Below, piece by piece: positions 23,881 to 32,488 of a stretch of DNA of 33,072 bases. A model generated the notes under the pieces. It worked only from the letters and a program-made list of their open reading frames with translations, was not told the origin of the DNA and searched no databases. Source of the stretch: Prevotella sp. Its GTDB lineage: Bacteria > Bacteroidota > Bacteroidia > Bacteroidales > Bacteroidaceae. The position numbers and the translations under genes were made by a program. The stretch covers positions 1 through 33,072 of the forward strand of contig JALFPC010000081.1 of assembly GCA_022782305.1 (NCBI GenBank). The letters are read 5' to 3'. Every line of letters begins with the position of its first letter. Position 1 is the first letter of the stretch.

Positions 23881-24525
23881 CAGATATTCCATCAGCACAT
23901 CCCATACCGCCACGATATGGCATGCACTGCCTATTAGCACAAAGAAATGAAACACCGAGTGCATATACCTGCGTTTGTTTAGGCTATAGAAGAGGGCGCC
24001 AGTGATATAAGCCACACCCTCTGCCACTATCCATATCACGGCAGCAGGGCTCACACAGTCGACGAGCGGTTTGAAAGCCACCAGCACCGACAGTCCCATA
24101 CCCACAAAGCACAGGGTTTCGAGATTGCTGTGGTCTTTGAGTTTAACGAAAGACATCACCGTGCCCACAATGGCACAAACCCACACAAAGATGAAGAGAC
24201 CCCATCCCCATCCGCTGCTCTGTCTGAGCGCCACAAGGGTTAGAGGCGAATAGCTTCCGGCTATATGCCAATAGATGGCGGCATGGTCCCATTTTCTCAG
24301 TCTCTCTTTCCATTTGCTTGTGCGAGGAGTGGCATGATAAGCCGTGGATGCCACATAAGAAGCCATCATACCAAAGAGATAGAGAATCACTCCCACGCTG
24401 GCCCAGGTATTGTCGCCCTTGAAGCACAACACGAGAAAGAGTATTCCCATGACCACACCGCCCACAATGCCAGCGGCATGCGACCACGTATTCCAAATCT
24501 CTTCCTTCTTTGTATATTTGATCAT
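23878..24525 (-). CDS. Hemolysin III / TrhA-family (PAQR) membrane protein
   Basis: The 215-residue protein has about seven hydrophobic segments and the PAQR metal-site motifs: STAYHATP (about 60-67), KWDHAAIYWHIAGSYSP, and HSVFHFFVLIGSACHI with its conserved His residues near the C-terminus. Bacterial members are inner-membrane proteins named after a Bacillus cereus hemolysin, but most are housekeeping proteins linked to membrane-lipid balance, so haemolysis should not be assumed. Its ATG overlaps the rnr stop by one base (TAATG), implying translational coupling to RNase R. Confidence 0.9.
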   Translation of the reverse strand: MIKYTKKEEIWNTWSHAAGIVGGVVMGILFLVLCFKGDNTWASVGVILYLFGMMASYVASTAYHATPRTSKWKERLRKWDHAAIYWHIAGSYSPLTLVALRQSSGWGWGLFIFVWVCAIVGTVMSFVKLKDHSNLETLCFVGMGLSVLVAFKPLVDCVSPAAVIWIVAEGVAYITGALFYSLNKRRYMHSVFHFFVLIGSACHIVAVWDVLMEYL

Positions 24526-26717
24526 TATTGTACTATCTCGAAATCAAGTTGTCTTCTTTCAACGTTAGCTCTGGCCACACGTATCCTTACGGGATCTCCG
24601 AGTTGGAATTTATGATGGTAACGTCGCCCCACGAGGCAATAGTTTCGCTCATCGAAATCATAGTAGTCGTCATCCAGGTCTCTCATTGCCACCATGCCTT
24701 CGCAGTGGTTGTCGTCTATTTCGCAATAGATGCCATAACTCTGTATGCCACTGATATGAGCATCATACTCCTCACCTATCTTGTCGGCCATAAACTCCAC
24801 CATCTTGAATTTTATGGAGTCTCGTTCAGCATTTTGTGCCACCAGTTCCATATCGCTGCAATGCTCGCAGAGTTCCTCATAATGTTCTTTGTTTGCCGAC
24901 CTGCCGCCCTCCTGATATTTGGTTAGCAGTCTGTGCACCATGGTATCTGGGTATCGTCTGATTGGCGATGTGAAATGAGTATAATAGTCAAAGGCCAGTC
25001 CATAGTGTCCGATGTTGTGCACGCTGTATTTGGCCTTCATCATAGCTCTGAGTGCCACTGTCTCAATGAGTTTCTGCTCCTTCTTTCCCTGGCAGTCGTC
25101 CATGAGTTTGTTAAGGCTTTTGGTGATTGCCCCCTTGGTTCCGGCCGTTTTCATTTTATATCCGAATTTCACCACAAACGAGCGCAGTGTTTCGAGTTTC
25201 GTTGGGTCTGGTTGGTCATGTATACGGTAAGGCAGAGTTTTGGCCTTTCCCCCTTTCTTCACTTTTCCTATGCTCTCTGCCACTGTTTTGTTGGCCAGTA
25301 GCATAAACTCCTCGATGAGTTTGTTTGCATCTTTAGACTTCTTGAAATAGCATCTTGTTGGTTTCCCCTTGTCGTCCACATCGAAATGCAGTTCCTCCCT
25401 GTCAAATTTCACGGCACCATTTTTGAATCGTGCCTTTCGTGCCGCCTTGGCCAACCTGTCGAGTTGCAGCAGCATCTCAGCATTTTCGCCTGTATACTGC
25501 CCGTCGGGTCTCACTGGAGCCCCCTCTCCCTGTCCGTCTATCACACCATTGTCTTCGAGAATTTTCTGCACCTCCTCGTATGCATATCTCCTGTTGCTCT
25601 TTATCACGGTGTGAGCCAGGTGCCAGTGTTTGATTTCGGCATCGTCGTTCATTTCGAATATCACGCTGTATGCCAGTTTCTCCTCATCTGGTCTGAGCGA
25701 GCAGATGAAATTACAGAGTCGTTCTGGCAGCATTGGGATGGTTCGGTCAACGAGGTATATGCTTGTTGCCCTCTTCACTGCCTCCTTGTCTATTACCGAC
25801 CCTTCGGTCACATAATGCGACACGTCGGCAATATGCACTCCCACTTCCCACAGTCCGTCTGTTGTCTTCCTTATGGATAGAGCGTCGTCGAAGTCCTTGG
25901 CATCCTTCGGGTCTATGGTGCATGTAAACACATCTCTGAAGTCTTCCCTCTCCTTGATATCCTGTTCGGTTATGGTGGCATTGATTTTATCTGCCGCCTC
26001 CTCCACATTCTTCGGGTATCGGTATGGCAGTCCATACTGCGCCAATATGGAGTTCATCTCCACATCATTGTCGCCCTTCTCTCCCAGCACATCCACCACT
26101 TCTGCCATGATATTGCGGTGTATGGTATCTGGCCATTCGGTCACTTTCACTACCACCTTATCTCCGGTCTTGCCACCCTTGAGTTTGCGTTTTGGCACAA
26201 TGATATCATTGGCAAACAGATTATTCTGTGTCACCACAATGGCCATATCCTTGCTCACGTTGAGTGTGCCCACCAGTTGGTCGTGTGCCCTTTTGATTAT
26301 TGCCGTCACCACAGCCTCCTTGATATGCTTTTCGCGCCTTGCATTTATCACCACCTGCACAGTATCGCCATCCATGGCCGCCATAGAGTTTCTCTCTGCC
26401 ACGAAGATAGGCTGGCTTCCATCGCTTGGAATGAAACTGTTTTTGCCGTTAACCTTACGTCTGAATATACCCTCCTGCAGTTGTGTCTTAGTATTGAGCA
26501 TATAAGTATATTCGCTGCATTTGGTCAGATAGTCGTCCCATGCCATCTCTTCCATTACATCTATGGCCACCATCTTAAGAGGGTGCGTATCGAGTTTAAG
26601 TGTTTTGAATATCTGTTTCAACGAGAATACCTGCTGCGGATACTGCTGAAAGAGTCCTATCAGTTTCTGTTCCACATCCTTTTTTGACATTCTCTTGCCT
26701 GCTTTCTTTTTTCCCAT
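24525..26717 (-). CDS. rnr: Ribonuclease R
   Basis: I start at the ATG at 26717 (730 residues; MGKKKAGKRMSKKDVEQKL), since the in-frame ATG at 26768 adds 17 residues without family character. RNase R is a 3'-to-5' exoribonuclease that degrades structured RNA. Domain order: winged-helix-like N-terminus (about 10-75), cold-shock/OB domains (about 80-225), RNB catalytic domain (about 240-600) with CTIDPKDAKDFDDALS, whose four Asp residues match the catalytic set of E. coli RNase R, and HYGLAFDYYTHFTSPIRRYPD, then an S1 domain (about 630-715; DAHISGIQSYGIYCEI). The long basic C-terminal tail of the E. coli enzyme is absent. The hemolysin III gene follows with a one-base overlap. Confidence 0.94.
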   Translation of the reverse strand: MGKKKAGKRMSKKDVEQKLIGLFQQYPQQVFSLKQIFKTLKLDTHPLKMVAIDVMEEMAWDDYLTKCSEYTYMLNTKTQLQEGIFRRKVNGKNSFIPSDGSQPIFVAERNSMAAMDGDTVQVVINARREKHIKEAVVTAIIKRAHDQLVGTLNVSKDMAIVVTQNNLFANDIIVPKRKLKGGKTGDKVVVKVTEWPDTIHRNIMAEVVDVLGEKGDNDVEMNSILAQYGLPYRYPKNVEEAADKINATITEQDIKEREDFRDVFTCTIDPKDAKDFDDALSIRKTTDGLWEVGVHIADVSHYVTEGSVIDKEAVKRATSIYLVDRTIPMLPERLCNFICSLRPDEEKLAYSVIFEMNDDAEIKHWHLAHTVIKSNRRYAYEEVQKILEDNGVIDGQGEGAPVRPDGQYTGENAEMLLQLDRLAKAARKARFKNGAVKFDREELHFDVDDKGKPTRCYFKKSKDANKLIEEFMLLANKTVAESIGKVKKGGKAKTLPYRIHDQPDPTKLETLRSFVVKFGYKMKTAGTKGAITKSLNKLMDDCQGKKEQKLIETVALRAMMKAKYSVHNIGHYGLAFDYYTHFTSPIRRYPDTMVHRLLTKYQEGGRSANKEHYEELCEHCSDMELVAQNAERDSIKFKMVEFMADKIGEEYDAHISGIQSYGIYCEIDDNHCEGMVAMRDLDDDYYDFDERNYCLVGRRYHHKFQLGDPVRIRVARANVERRQLDFEIVQ

Positions 26718-26818
26718 AATAGTAAGAATTTTGAGATATAATGACTGTTCACTTATGCAAAGTAACAAAAAAATTACGTATTTTGTACCTTTCCCATGCG
26801 TTTTTTATATAAAAATAG

Positions 26819-26826
26819 TAACTTTG
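26819..26826 (+). promoter_or_regulatory. Candidate -7 box for the CDF-SDR-PAP2 unit
   Basis: TAACTTTG matches TAnnTTTG and lies 18 bases before the ATG at 26845, leaving a leader of only about ten bases. No TTG occurs at the normal -33 position. Confidence 0.45.
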
Positions 26827-26844
26827 CAACCAAAGATTAACAAA

Positions 26845-27738
26845 ATGGATAAAAAGAGTCGCGAAAAGAGCATCTACCATGTTACACTTGTGGGCAGTTT
26901 TGTCAACATGCTATTGGTGTCGGTGAAGTTTGCCGCTGGCATCTTCGGGCATTCGTCTGCCATGATAGCCGATGCTGTCCATTCATTGTCTGATTTCCTC
27001 ACAGACATCATCGTGCTGCTGTTTGTGCGACTGAGCAGCAAGCCTGAGGACTCATGCCACGACTATGGTCATGGCAAGTATGAAACCCTGGCCACGGTAA
27101 TCATTGGTGTGGCTCTGCTCGGTGTGGGCATCAACATCTGCTATAATGGCATCATGCATATCATCATGTTTATGCATGGGCACCCCATCCCCCAACCGGG
27201 AGTGATAGCTCTGGCAGCGGCATTGGTGAGCATTCTGTCGAAAGAGTGGGTATACAGATATACCATACGGGTGGGCAAGCGTGTTGACTCCCAGTCGGTG
27301 ATAGCCAATGCGTGGCATCACCGCAGCGATGCCCTTTCGTCTGTGGGCACAGCCCTGGGCATAGGCGGAGCCTTGTTGCTGGGTGCCCGCTGGTCTGTTC
27401 TCGATCCCATAGCGGCAGTGGTGGTTAGTGTGATGATAGTGGTGAGCGCGGTCAAGATAATCCGTACCGCTGGCGACGATCTTCTTGAGCGCAGTCTGCC
27501 CCAGTCTGTTGAGGATGAGATAGTGAGCATAGCCTCATCCGAACCGTCGGTGTCTTGCATCCATCATCTGCGCACCCGCCGCATCGGTTCGCGCATTGCC
27601 ATCGACATGCACTTGCGCATGCCTGCCCAGATGACCCTTTATGAGTCGCATGCCCACACTGTCAACATTGAGCGCCGACTGCGCGAGCGCTTCGGTCAGC
27701 ATACATACATCGGCATACATGCCGAACCTGAGAAATAG
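26845..27738 (+). CDS. Cation diffusion facilitator family metal exporter
   Basis: The start is the ATG at 26845 (297 residues; MDKKSREKSIYHVTLVGSFV). The frame runs open to 26695, but that stretch overlaps the rnr start region and would precede the promoter box. CDF proteins export divalent metals (commonly Zn, Fe or Mn) in exchange for protons. Six membrane segments are visible, with the metal site in helix 2 (DAVHSLSDFLTD; His46, Asp50, Asp54) and helix 5 (NAWHHRSDALSS; His158, Asp162), followed by the cytosolic ferredoxin-like domain (HHLRTRRIGSRIAIDMHLRM). The HxxxD pairs favour zinc or a similar ion; that is inference. The SDR gene starts 23 bases later. Confidence 0.93.
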   Translation: MDKKSREKSIYHVTLVGSFVNMLLVSVKFAAGIFGHSSAMIADAVHSLSDFLTDIIVLLFVRLSSKPEDSCHDYGHGKYETLATVIIGVALLGVGINICYNGIMHIIMFMHGHPIPQPGVIALAAALVSILSKEWVYRYTIRVGKRVDSQSVIANAWHHRSDALSSVGTALGIGGALLLGARWSVLDPIAAVVVSVMIVVSAVKIIRTAGDDLLERSLPQSVEDEIVSIASSEPSVSCIHHLRTRRIGSRIAIDMHLRMPAQMTLYESHAHTVNIERRLRERFGQHTYIGIHAEPEK

Positions 27739-27761
27739 ATCAATATTAATATCGAAATAAT

Positions 27762-28796
27762 ATGTCACAAGACAACACCAAGACTCTGCTTGTTACTGGT
27801 GCTACTGGTTTCATCGGCAGTTATATTGTAGAAGAGGCTCTCTCGCAGGGCTATGAGGTATGGGCGGCGGTGCGCTCCACGAGCAGCCGCCAGTGGCTCA
27901 GCGACCCTCGCATTCATTTCATCAATCTTAATCTCTCTGACCGTCTTCAGATGGCCGAAGCCTTCCGTCAGGTGTGCCAGGAGACTGGTGGTGTGGGGTT
28001 CCGTTATGTGGTGCACGCCGCTGGAGCCACCAAGTGTGCCAATGCCGATGATTTCCATACCATCAATGCCGTGGGCACCCATAATCTCGCTTTGGCACTC
28101 ATAGACAGTGCCATGCCATTGGAGCGTTTCGTGTTTGTGAGCAGCCTCAGCGTCATGGGTCCCATACATGAGGATTATCCCTATACCGACATTACCGATG
28201 AAGATACTCCCTGTCCTAACACGGCCTATGGTCGCAGCAAACTCGAGGCCGAGGGTTATCTCGAGAGTCTGGCAGGTCAACTGCCATACATCATCTTGCG
28301 CCCCACGGGAGTATACGGTCCTCGCGAGCGCGACTATTTCCTCATGGCCAAGAGCATCAAGGGACATACAGACTTCAGTGTGGGCTACCGTCCGCAGGAT
28401 CTCACCTTCATCTATGTGGCCGACATGGTACAGGCGGTGATGCTGGCCCTCACCAATGGCCAGACAGGTCATAAGTATTTCCTCAGCGATGGTCATGTCT
28501 ATTCGTCGCGCACGTTCAGCGACCTCATCCATGATGAGTTGGGCCGTCCATGGCTGTTGCGCATCAAAGCGCCCCTGTGGGTGCTACGTGTGGTAACCAC
28601 CGTAGGCGAATATTATGGTCGTCTCACAGGGAAGGTCAGTGCCTTGAATGCCGACAAATACCATATCATGCGCCAGCGCAACTGGCGTTGCGATATTGGT
28701 GCGGCACAGCGCGAATTGGGTTACACACCACGTTATGGTTTGGCTGCGGGAGTGAAACTGAGCATCAAATGGTATAAGGATAACGGATGGTTATGA
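27762..28796 (+). CDS. NAD(P)-dependent epimerase/dehydratase-like extended SDR
   Basis: The 344-residue protein is a Rossmann-fold oxidoreductase with LLVTGATGFIGSYIVE (glycine-rich loop at 13-19), the FVFVSSLSVMGP serine segment (about 123-134) and the catalytic YGRSK pair Tyr156/Lys160. The class includes sugar-nucleotide epimerases, dihydroflavonol reductase-like enzymes and, as I recall, the Bacteroides thetaiotaomicron 3-ketosphinganine reductase BT_0972. The stop overlaps the start of the PAP2 gene in an ATGA, so the two products are probably made together. Because that partner is a membrane lipid-type enzyme, a role in lipid (possibly sphingolipid) synthesis is a reasonable hypothesis. 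A sugar or sterol-like substrate is equally open from sequence alone. Confidence 0.82.
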   Translation: MSQDNTKTLLVTGATGFIGSYIVEEALSQGYEVWAAVRSTSSRQWLSDPRIHFINLNLSDRLQMAEAFRQVCQETGGVGFRYVVHAAGATKCANADDFHTINAVGTHNLALALIDSAMPLERFVFVSSLSVMGPIHEDYPYTDITDEDTPCPNTAYGRSKLEAEGYLESLAGQLPYIILRPTGVYGPRERDYFLMAKSIKGHTDFSVGYRPQDLTFIYVADMVQAVMLALTNGQTGHKYFLSDGHVYSSRTFSDLIHDELGRPWLLRIKAPLWVLRVVTTVGEYYGRLTGKVSALNADKYHIMRQRNWRCDIGAAQRELGYTPRYGLAAGVKLSIKWYKDNGWL

Positions 28797-29764
28797 AAAA
28801 ACTACTGAGCCTCTTCACCCTTGAGCGCCGCCCTGTCAAGGGTTTGCTCTCTTTTGAGTATGCCCTGCTGGGATATATCGCCATCACCCTGGTCATCCTG
28901 CTTTTTCTATATACTCGCATCGAAAGTCCTGAAACGATGATATGGGGTCGTCTGCGTGTGGTGGCCCTCACTGCTGCCCTTTGGGCGGTCTACAGATTGC
29001 TGCCCTGCCGCTTCACCCTTCTGTGCCGTGTGCTCTTGCAGTTGGCCATGCTGTCGTGGTGGTATCCAGAGACCTACGAGTTCAATTGTGTGTTACCCAA
29101 TCTCGACCATCTCTTCGCCTCGTGGGAGCAATCGCTGTTTGGCTGTCAGCCCTCATTGCTCTTCTCTCGTCATTTCTCCCATCCCATAGTGAGCGAACTG
29201 ATGTGTCTGGGCTATGTGAGCTATTACCCCATGATTGTGGCCATAGCCATATATTATTATTTCATGCGCCCCGAAAAGTTTGTGAGCGCAGCCAACATCA
29301 TTCTTACATCCTTTTTCCTATATTATATCATCTATATCCTTGTGCCAGTGGCTGGTCCTCAGTATTACTATCCCGCCATTGGCATGGATGCCGTAGAGGC
29401 AGGCCATTTCACCTCTGTGGGCACCTATTTCGCCACTCATACCGAAGCCCTTGCCACACCCGGTTGGCAGTCGGGATTCTTCTATGACATGGTGCGTGCC
29501 GCCCACGATGCAGGCGAGCGCCCCACCGCCGCTTTCCCTTCGAGCCATGTGGGAGTGAGCACCATAGTGATGCTGTTGGCATGGCGTGCGCGCAGCCGTA
29601 GCCTCATCCTTGGTCTTTTGCCCCTTTATATCCTTTTATGCCTATCCACGGTATATATCTATGCCCACTACGCCATAGATGTGCTGGGTGGCTGGATATC
29701 GGCAGTGATATTCTATTTTGCGCTTATAGGAATAGAGAAGACAAAGCGTGCTCCTTGTCGGTAG
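28793..29764 (+). CDS. PAP2-superfamily membrane enzyme, Aur1/inositol-phosphorylceramide-synthase-like
   Basis: I start at the ATG at 28793 (323 residues), which makes an ATGA overlap with the upstream stop; ATG 28787 is an alternative. About six membrane helices surround the phosphatase motifs: RPTAAFPSSHVGVS (the PSSH at about 249-252) and AHYAIDVLGGW (His292 and Asp296 in HYAID), with GPQYYYPAIG upstream. A classical PAP2 KxxxxxxRP first motif is not clear; the spacing of the last two motifs resembles Aur1-type enzymes that move phospho-head groups onto ceramide. This is likeness, not proof. The alternative is a plain lipid phosphatase, for example on undecaprenyl or phosphatidylglycerol phosphate. 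Location is the inner membrane, with the active site facing the periplasm. Confidence 0.8.
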   Translation: MKKLLSLFTLERRPVKGLLSFEYALLGYIAITLVILLFLYTRIESPETMIWGRLRVVALTAALWAVYRLLPCRFTLLCRVLLQLAMLSWWYPETYEFNCVLPNLDHLFASWEQSLFGCQPSLLFSRHFSHPIVSELMCLGYVSYYPMIVAIAIYYYFMRPEKFVSAANIILTSFFLYYIIYILVPVAGPQYYYPAIGMDAVEAGHFTSVGTYFATHTEALATPGWQSGFFYDMVRAAHDAGERPTAAFPSSHVGVSTIVMLLAWRARSRSLILGLLPLYILLCLSTVYIYAHYAIDVLGGWISAVIFYFALIGIEKTKRAPCR

Positions 29765-29833
29765 GAGGTGTCGAAACTGATAGAGTCTGCATATATTCAT
29801 TATATACCATAACCATAAAAAAAACACAATGAT

Positions 29834-32125
29834 ATGAAAAAGATTTTGTTTGCATCTATGATGCTGTTAGCCACCCTTATCTCAGTAAATGTTTCAGCCA
29901 CTGATACTTCAAGAGCTGGCATAAAGGATGCCTTGGCCAAGGTGCGTGCTGGCATTTCTGCCACAGACCCCGACAATCCCAAGCCGGTGGAAAACGTGCG
30001 CATCTCCCTGTCTGACGATTATAGGCATGTAACCCTCTCATGGGATCCCGTGAGTTCTGTTGGCGAAAGCGGCGGATTTGTAGACGTGTCAAAGGTTACA
30101 TACTATATCTTTGATGCCTTTGGCAGTTTCTATGATCCTGCCATCGCCACCACCACCGACACTACCATTACCCTCGACCTGGGCAATGTGGTAAAGCAAG
30201 ATTTCATAGCATACGAGATTACGGCGGGTGTTGACGAGATCTATTACTCCCTTGCCACACGTAGCGATGTGGTAGTGGTGGGAGCACCTTACCTGCTGCC
30301 TTTCAGCGAGAGTTTTGCCAATAAGTCTCAAAATCACCAATGGCTTATAGACCCTGAGTCGAGCAGCAATGTAGATGTAAAATTATACGATGACCATACG
30401 TTGGGATTATACGTGGATGATTCGGGCAATACCGTCTATCTCTCCTCTCAGGATGGCGACAATGGTTATCTCTATCTCAAGGCATCCGAGCAGGGTGGCA
30501 TGATAGGCATCCAGTCGGTAAAAGCCGACCTTTCACAGTCGTCATCGCCAGTATTGGATTTGCATTATCTCGGCTATGCTCCCTGTTTGGAAGTTCTTGT
30601 CAGCAGCAATGGTCAACCCTTTGAGGTGGTCAAGAGCATAGAGTCTGACTGCAGCACCTGGCAACTCATACGTATCGACCTGAGCGGTTATAAGTCGGCG
30701 GATTATATTCGCATGGCTCTGCGCCTGCGCAACACCCAACCCTCCTCCAGCGCTGTCTGCATAGACAATATCCATATCCACGACTTAGCCACCCCATCAC
30801 TGCGCATAGCATCAGCCCAGCATCCCCGCACTATTGCCATGGGCGACACACTATCGCTCACTGCATACATAGAAAACAGCGGACTGTCCACCGTTTCGGA
30901 TGCAATGCTCACCTTTTGCCAGGATGATGGCATCACCATCTCTGCGCCCATAGAGCCCATCCCTTCAGACTCCATCATACCCGTGCATATCTCTTTGCCC
31001 ATAGGAGCCACCTCTGCAGTAGACAACTCCTTTGATCTCTCTGTGGCTATCGATGGGTCTACCGATACCCTCTACACGCTGCGGAGTTCCTACAAGGTCT
31101 CATTCCCTGCCCATCCTACTGTTGGTGCCCTCTCGGGCTCTGCCATTGCCGATGGTGCAAGCCTGCATTGGACAGCGCCCGACTATCTGTCGCTTACAGA
31201 GGCCAAGGTGCGTACGGAGAAATTTGAGAATAGCGCCTACCCCACCCTCACCATCAGCGACTTCGGCGGATGGACCATGTATGATGTGGATGGACTCAAG
31301 ACCTATTCATTCCTCAAGGATGTCAACAACCCCTACCGCACGCAACCCATGGCATTCCAACTCTTCAATCCCGCTGCTGCCGGAGTGCCCAATGAATACC
31401 TGATTGACTGCAAGCCCCACAGCGGTCGTCAGATGCTCGTGGCCTTCAGTGCCAATGGGCAAAACGACAACTGGCTTGTATCTCCTGTACTATCGGGCGA
31501 TGCCCAGACCATCTCATTCTGGGCCAAAAGTTTCACCAGCGGCTATCCCGAGTCCTTCGAGGTTTATTACTCCATGGGAGGCACTGCCATTTCCGATTTC
31601 GTGCGCATCACCGATGTGACCAACTATCCCGAGAATAATCAGGTGCCCGAGGATTGGACAGAGTTTTCAGCCTCATTACCTGCTGGTGCCAAGCATTTCG
31701 CTATTCACCACACCTCCTTCGACACCTACGCTTTGATGATTGATGATATCACCTATAAATCCGCTGGTACCCTTCCTACCGACACTCAGTTAGAAGGATA
31801 TAATATCTATCTTGTCAGCGTGAATGGAAAAGCGGTGGCATGTCCTGGCAGCATCAATGAAGCGCCCATCACCGCCACCACCTTCAGTCACAGCCTTGAT
31901 GCTCCCGGCATCTACGGATATGCCGTAAGTGCAGTCTACAACAATGGTGAGTCGAAGGCCTGCGCCCCAGTATCTATAGACTATCTCTCATCATCCATCC
32001 ATTCTGTGGATGCTTCCGATACCAAACTCGGCGCCCCCATTTTCTATAATCTCAATGGTCAGCGCATAGCTCCCAACCATCGCAAGGGCATATATATCCG
32101 CAACCACAAGAAAATAATAGAGTAA
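29834..32125 (+). CDS. Secreted multidomain adhesin-like protein with probable type IX sorting tail
   Basis: The 763-residue product has a signal peptide (MKKILFASMMLLATLISVNVSA). Reading onward: a fibronectin III-like domain (about 50-140; VRISLSDDYRHVTLSWDPV), a choice-of-anchor-J/MAM-like domain (about 145-315, ending VCIDNIHIHDL), a CARDB-like segment (about 318-420; DTLSLTAYIENSGLSTVSDA), a second anchor-J/cleaved-adhesin domain (about 460-650; NDNWLVSPVLSGDAQTISFW and YALMIDDITYK), another Fn3-like domain (about 655-725), and a C-terminal tail (FYNLNGQRIAPNHRKGIYI) of the form seen on type IX cargo in Prevotella. No protease or glycosidase motif is visible, so it is probably an adhesin or structural surface protein. 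It lies 69 bases after the PAP2 gene with no clear promoter, and ends at the hairpin at 32168-32195. Confidence 0.8.
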   Translation: MKKILFASMMLLATLISVNVSATDTSRAGIKDALAKVRAGISATDPDNPKPVENVRISLSDDYRHVTLSWDPVSSVGESGGFVDVSKVTYYIFDAFGSFYDPAIATTTDTTITLDLGNVVKQDFIAYEITAGVDEIYYSLATRSDVVVVGAPYLLPFSESFANKSQNHQWLIDPESSSNVDVKLYDDHTLGLYVDDSGNTVYLSSQDGDNGYLYLKASEQGGMIGIQSVKADLSQSSSPVLDLHYLGYAPCLEVLVSSNGQPFEVVKSIESDCSTWQLIRIDLSGYKSADYIRMALRLRNTQPSSSAVCIDNIHIHDLATPSLRIASAQHPRTIAMGDTLSLTAYIENSGLSTVSDAMLTFCQDDGITISAPIEPIPSDSIIPVHISLPIGATSAVDNSFDLSVAIDGSTDTLYTLRSSYKVSFPAHPTVGALSGSAIADGASLHWTAPDYLSLTEAKVRTEKFENSAYPTLTISDFGGWTMYDVDGLKTYSFLKDVNNPYRTQPMAFQLFNPAAAGVPNEYLIDCKPHSGRQMLVAFSANGQNDNWLVSPVLSGDAQTISFWAKSFTSGYPESFEVYYSMGGTAISDFVRITDVTNYPENNQVPEDWTEFSASLPAGAKHFAIHHTSFDTYALMIDDITYKSAGTLPTDTQLEGYNIYLVSVNGKAVACPGSINEAPITATTFSHSLDAPGIYGYAVSAVYNNGESKACAPVSIDYLSSSIHSVDASDTKLGAPIFYNLNGQRIAPNHRKGIYIRNHKKIIE

Positions 32126-32167
32126 CAGGCGCACAACACCCAGCGTCAATACCTTGGCGCCAATGTC

Positions 32168-32200
32168 AGGGGTGCGGCGGAGTCGCCGCACCCCTGCGCT
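32168..32200 (+). terminator. GC-rich terminator after the secreted protein gene
   Basis: AGGGGTGCGGCG (32168-32179) pairs perfectly with CGCCGCACCCCT (32184-32195) around GAGT. The tail GCGCTTTAATACC is T-poor, but the stem is very stable. A short palindrome, TTGGCGCCAA, precedes it at 32154-32163. Confidence 0.75.
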
Positions 32201-32367
32201 TTAATACCTTTAAGATGGGTTCTATAAATTAGCCATATATAGATAGCATTCACGGTTTTTCAAGTGAGGGCAGTGATAATGCTAATGAGGACTCATGAAA
32301 ATACTATTCAAAATACAAGAAAACACCTTTTATTCAGCAAAGAAAACATAATTCTATTGAACAAGGC

Positions 32368-32398
32368 TTTGTCAATTGAGAGAAAAGAAGTATCTTTG
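32368..32398 (+). promoter_or_regulatory. Promoter with no intact gene downstream
   Basis: TTTG at 32368-32371 and TATCTTTG at 32391-32398 are 19 bases apart, as good a match as any promoter in the window. No intact + strand gene follows. It may be the left-over promoter of a deleted gene or may drive a small RNA starting with the hairpin at 32400. Confidence 0.55.
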
Positions 32399-32399
32399 C

Positions 32400-32428
32400 G
32401 GTCGGAAATATTTGTAATCATTCCGACC
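32400..32428 (+). other. Hairpin at the start of the orphan transcript
   Basis: GGTCGGAA (32400-32407) pairs perfectly with TTCCGACC (32421-32428) across a 13-base loop, placed two bases after the -7 box. It overlaps the expected transcription start, so it may be a 5' RNA hairpin or an operator. Confidence 0.5.
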
Positions 32429-32488
32429 ATAATTTATATAATTAGGGAGTGTCGTTAAATATTAAGGTGATTTATAACTATCTATTCC

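Noticed and set aside
23878..24525. Hemolysin/virulence role for the PAQR protein
   Set aside because: The family name is historical; most members are housekeeping membrane proteins, and nothing nearby suggests a toxin system.
27765..28532. 255-codon - strand frame opposite the SDR gene
   Set aside because: Antisense shadow of a conserved Rossmann enzyme; no independent support.
32430..32475. GGGAGTGTCGTTAAATATT as a possible insertion-sequence end
   Set aside because: No matching inverted end, no transposase fragment and no target-site duplication could be seen.
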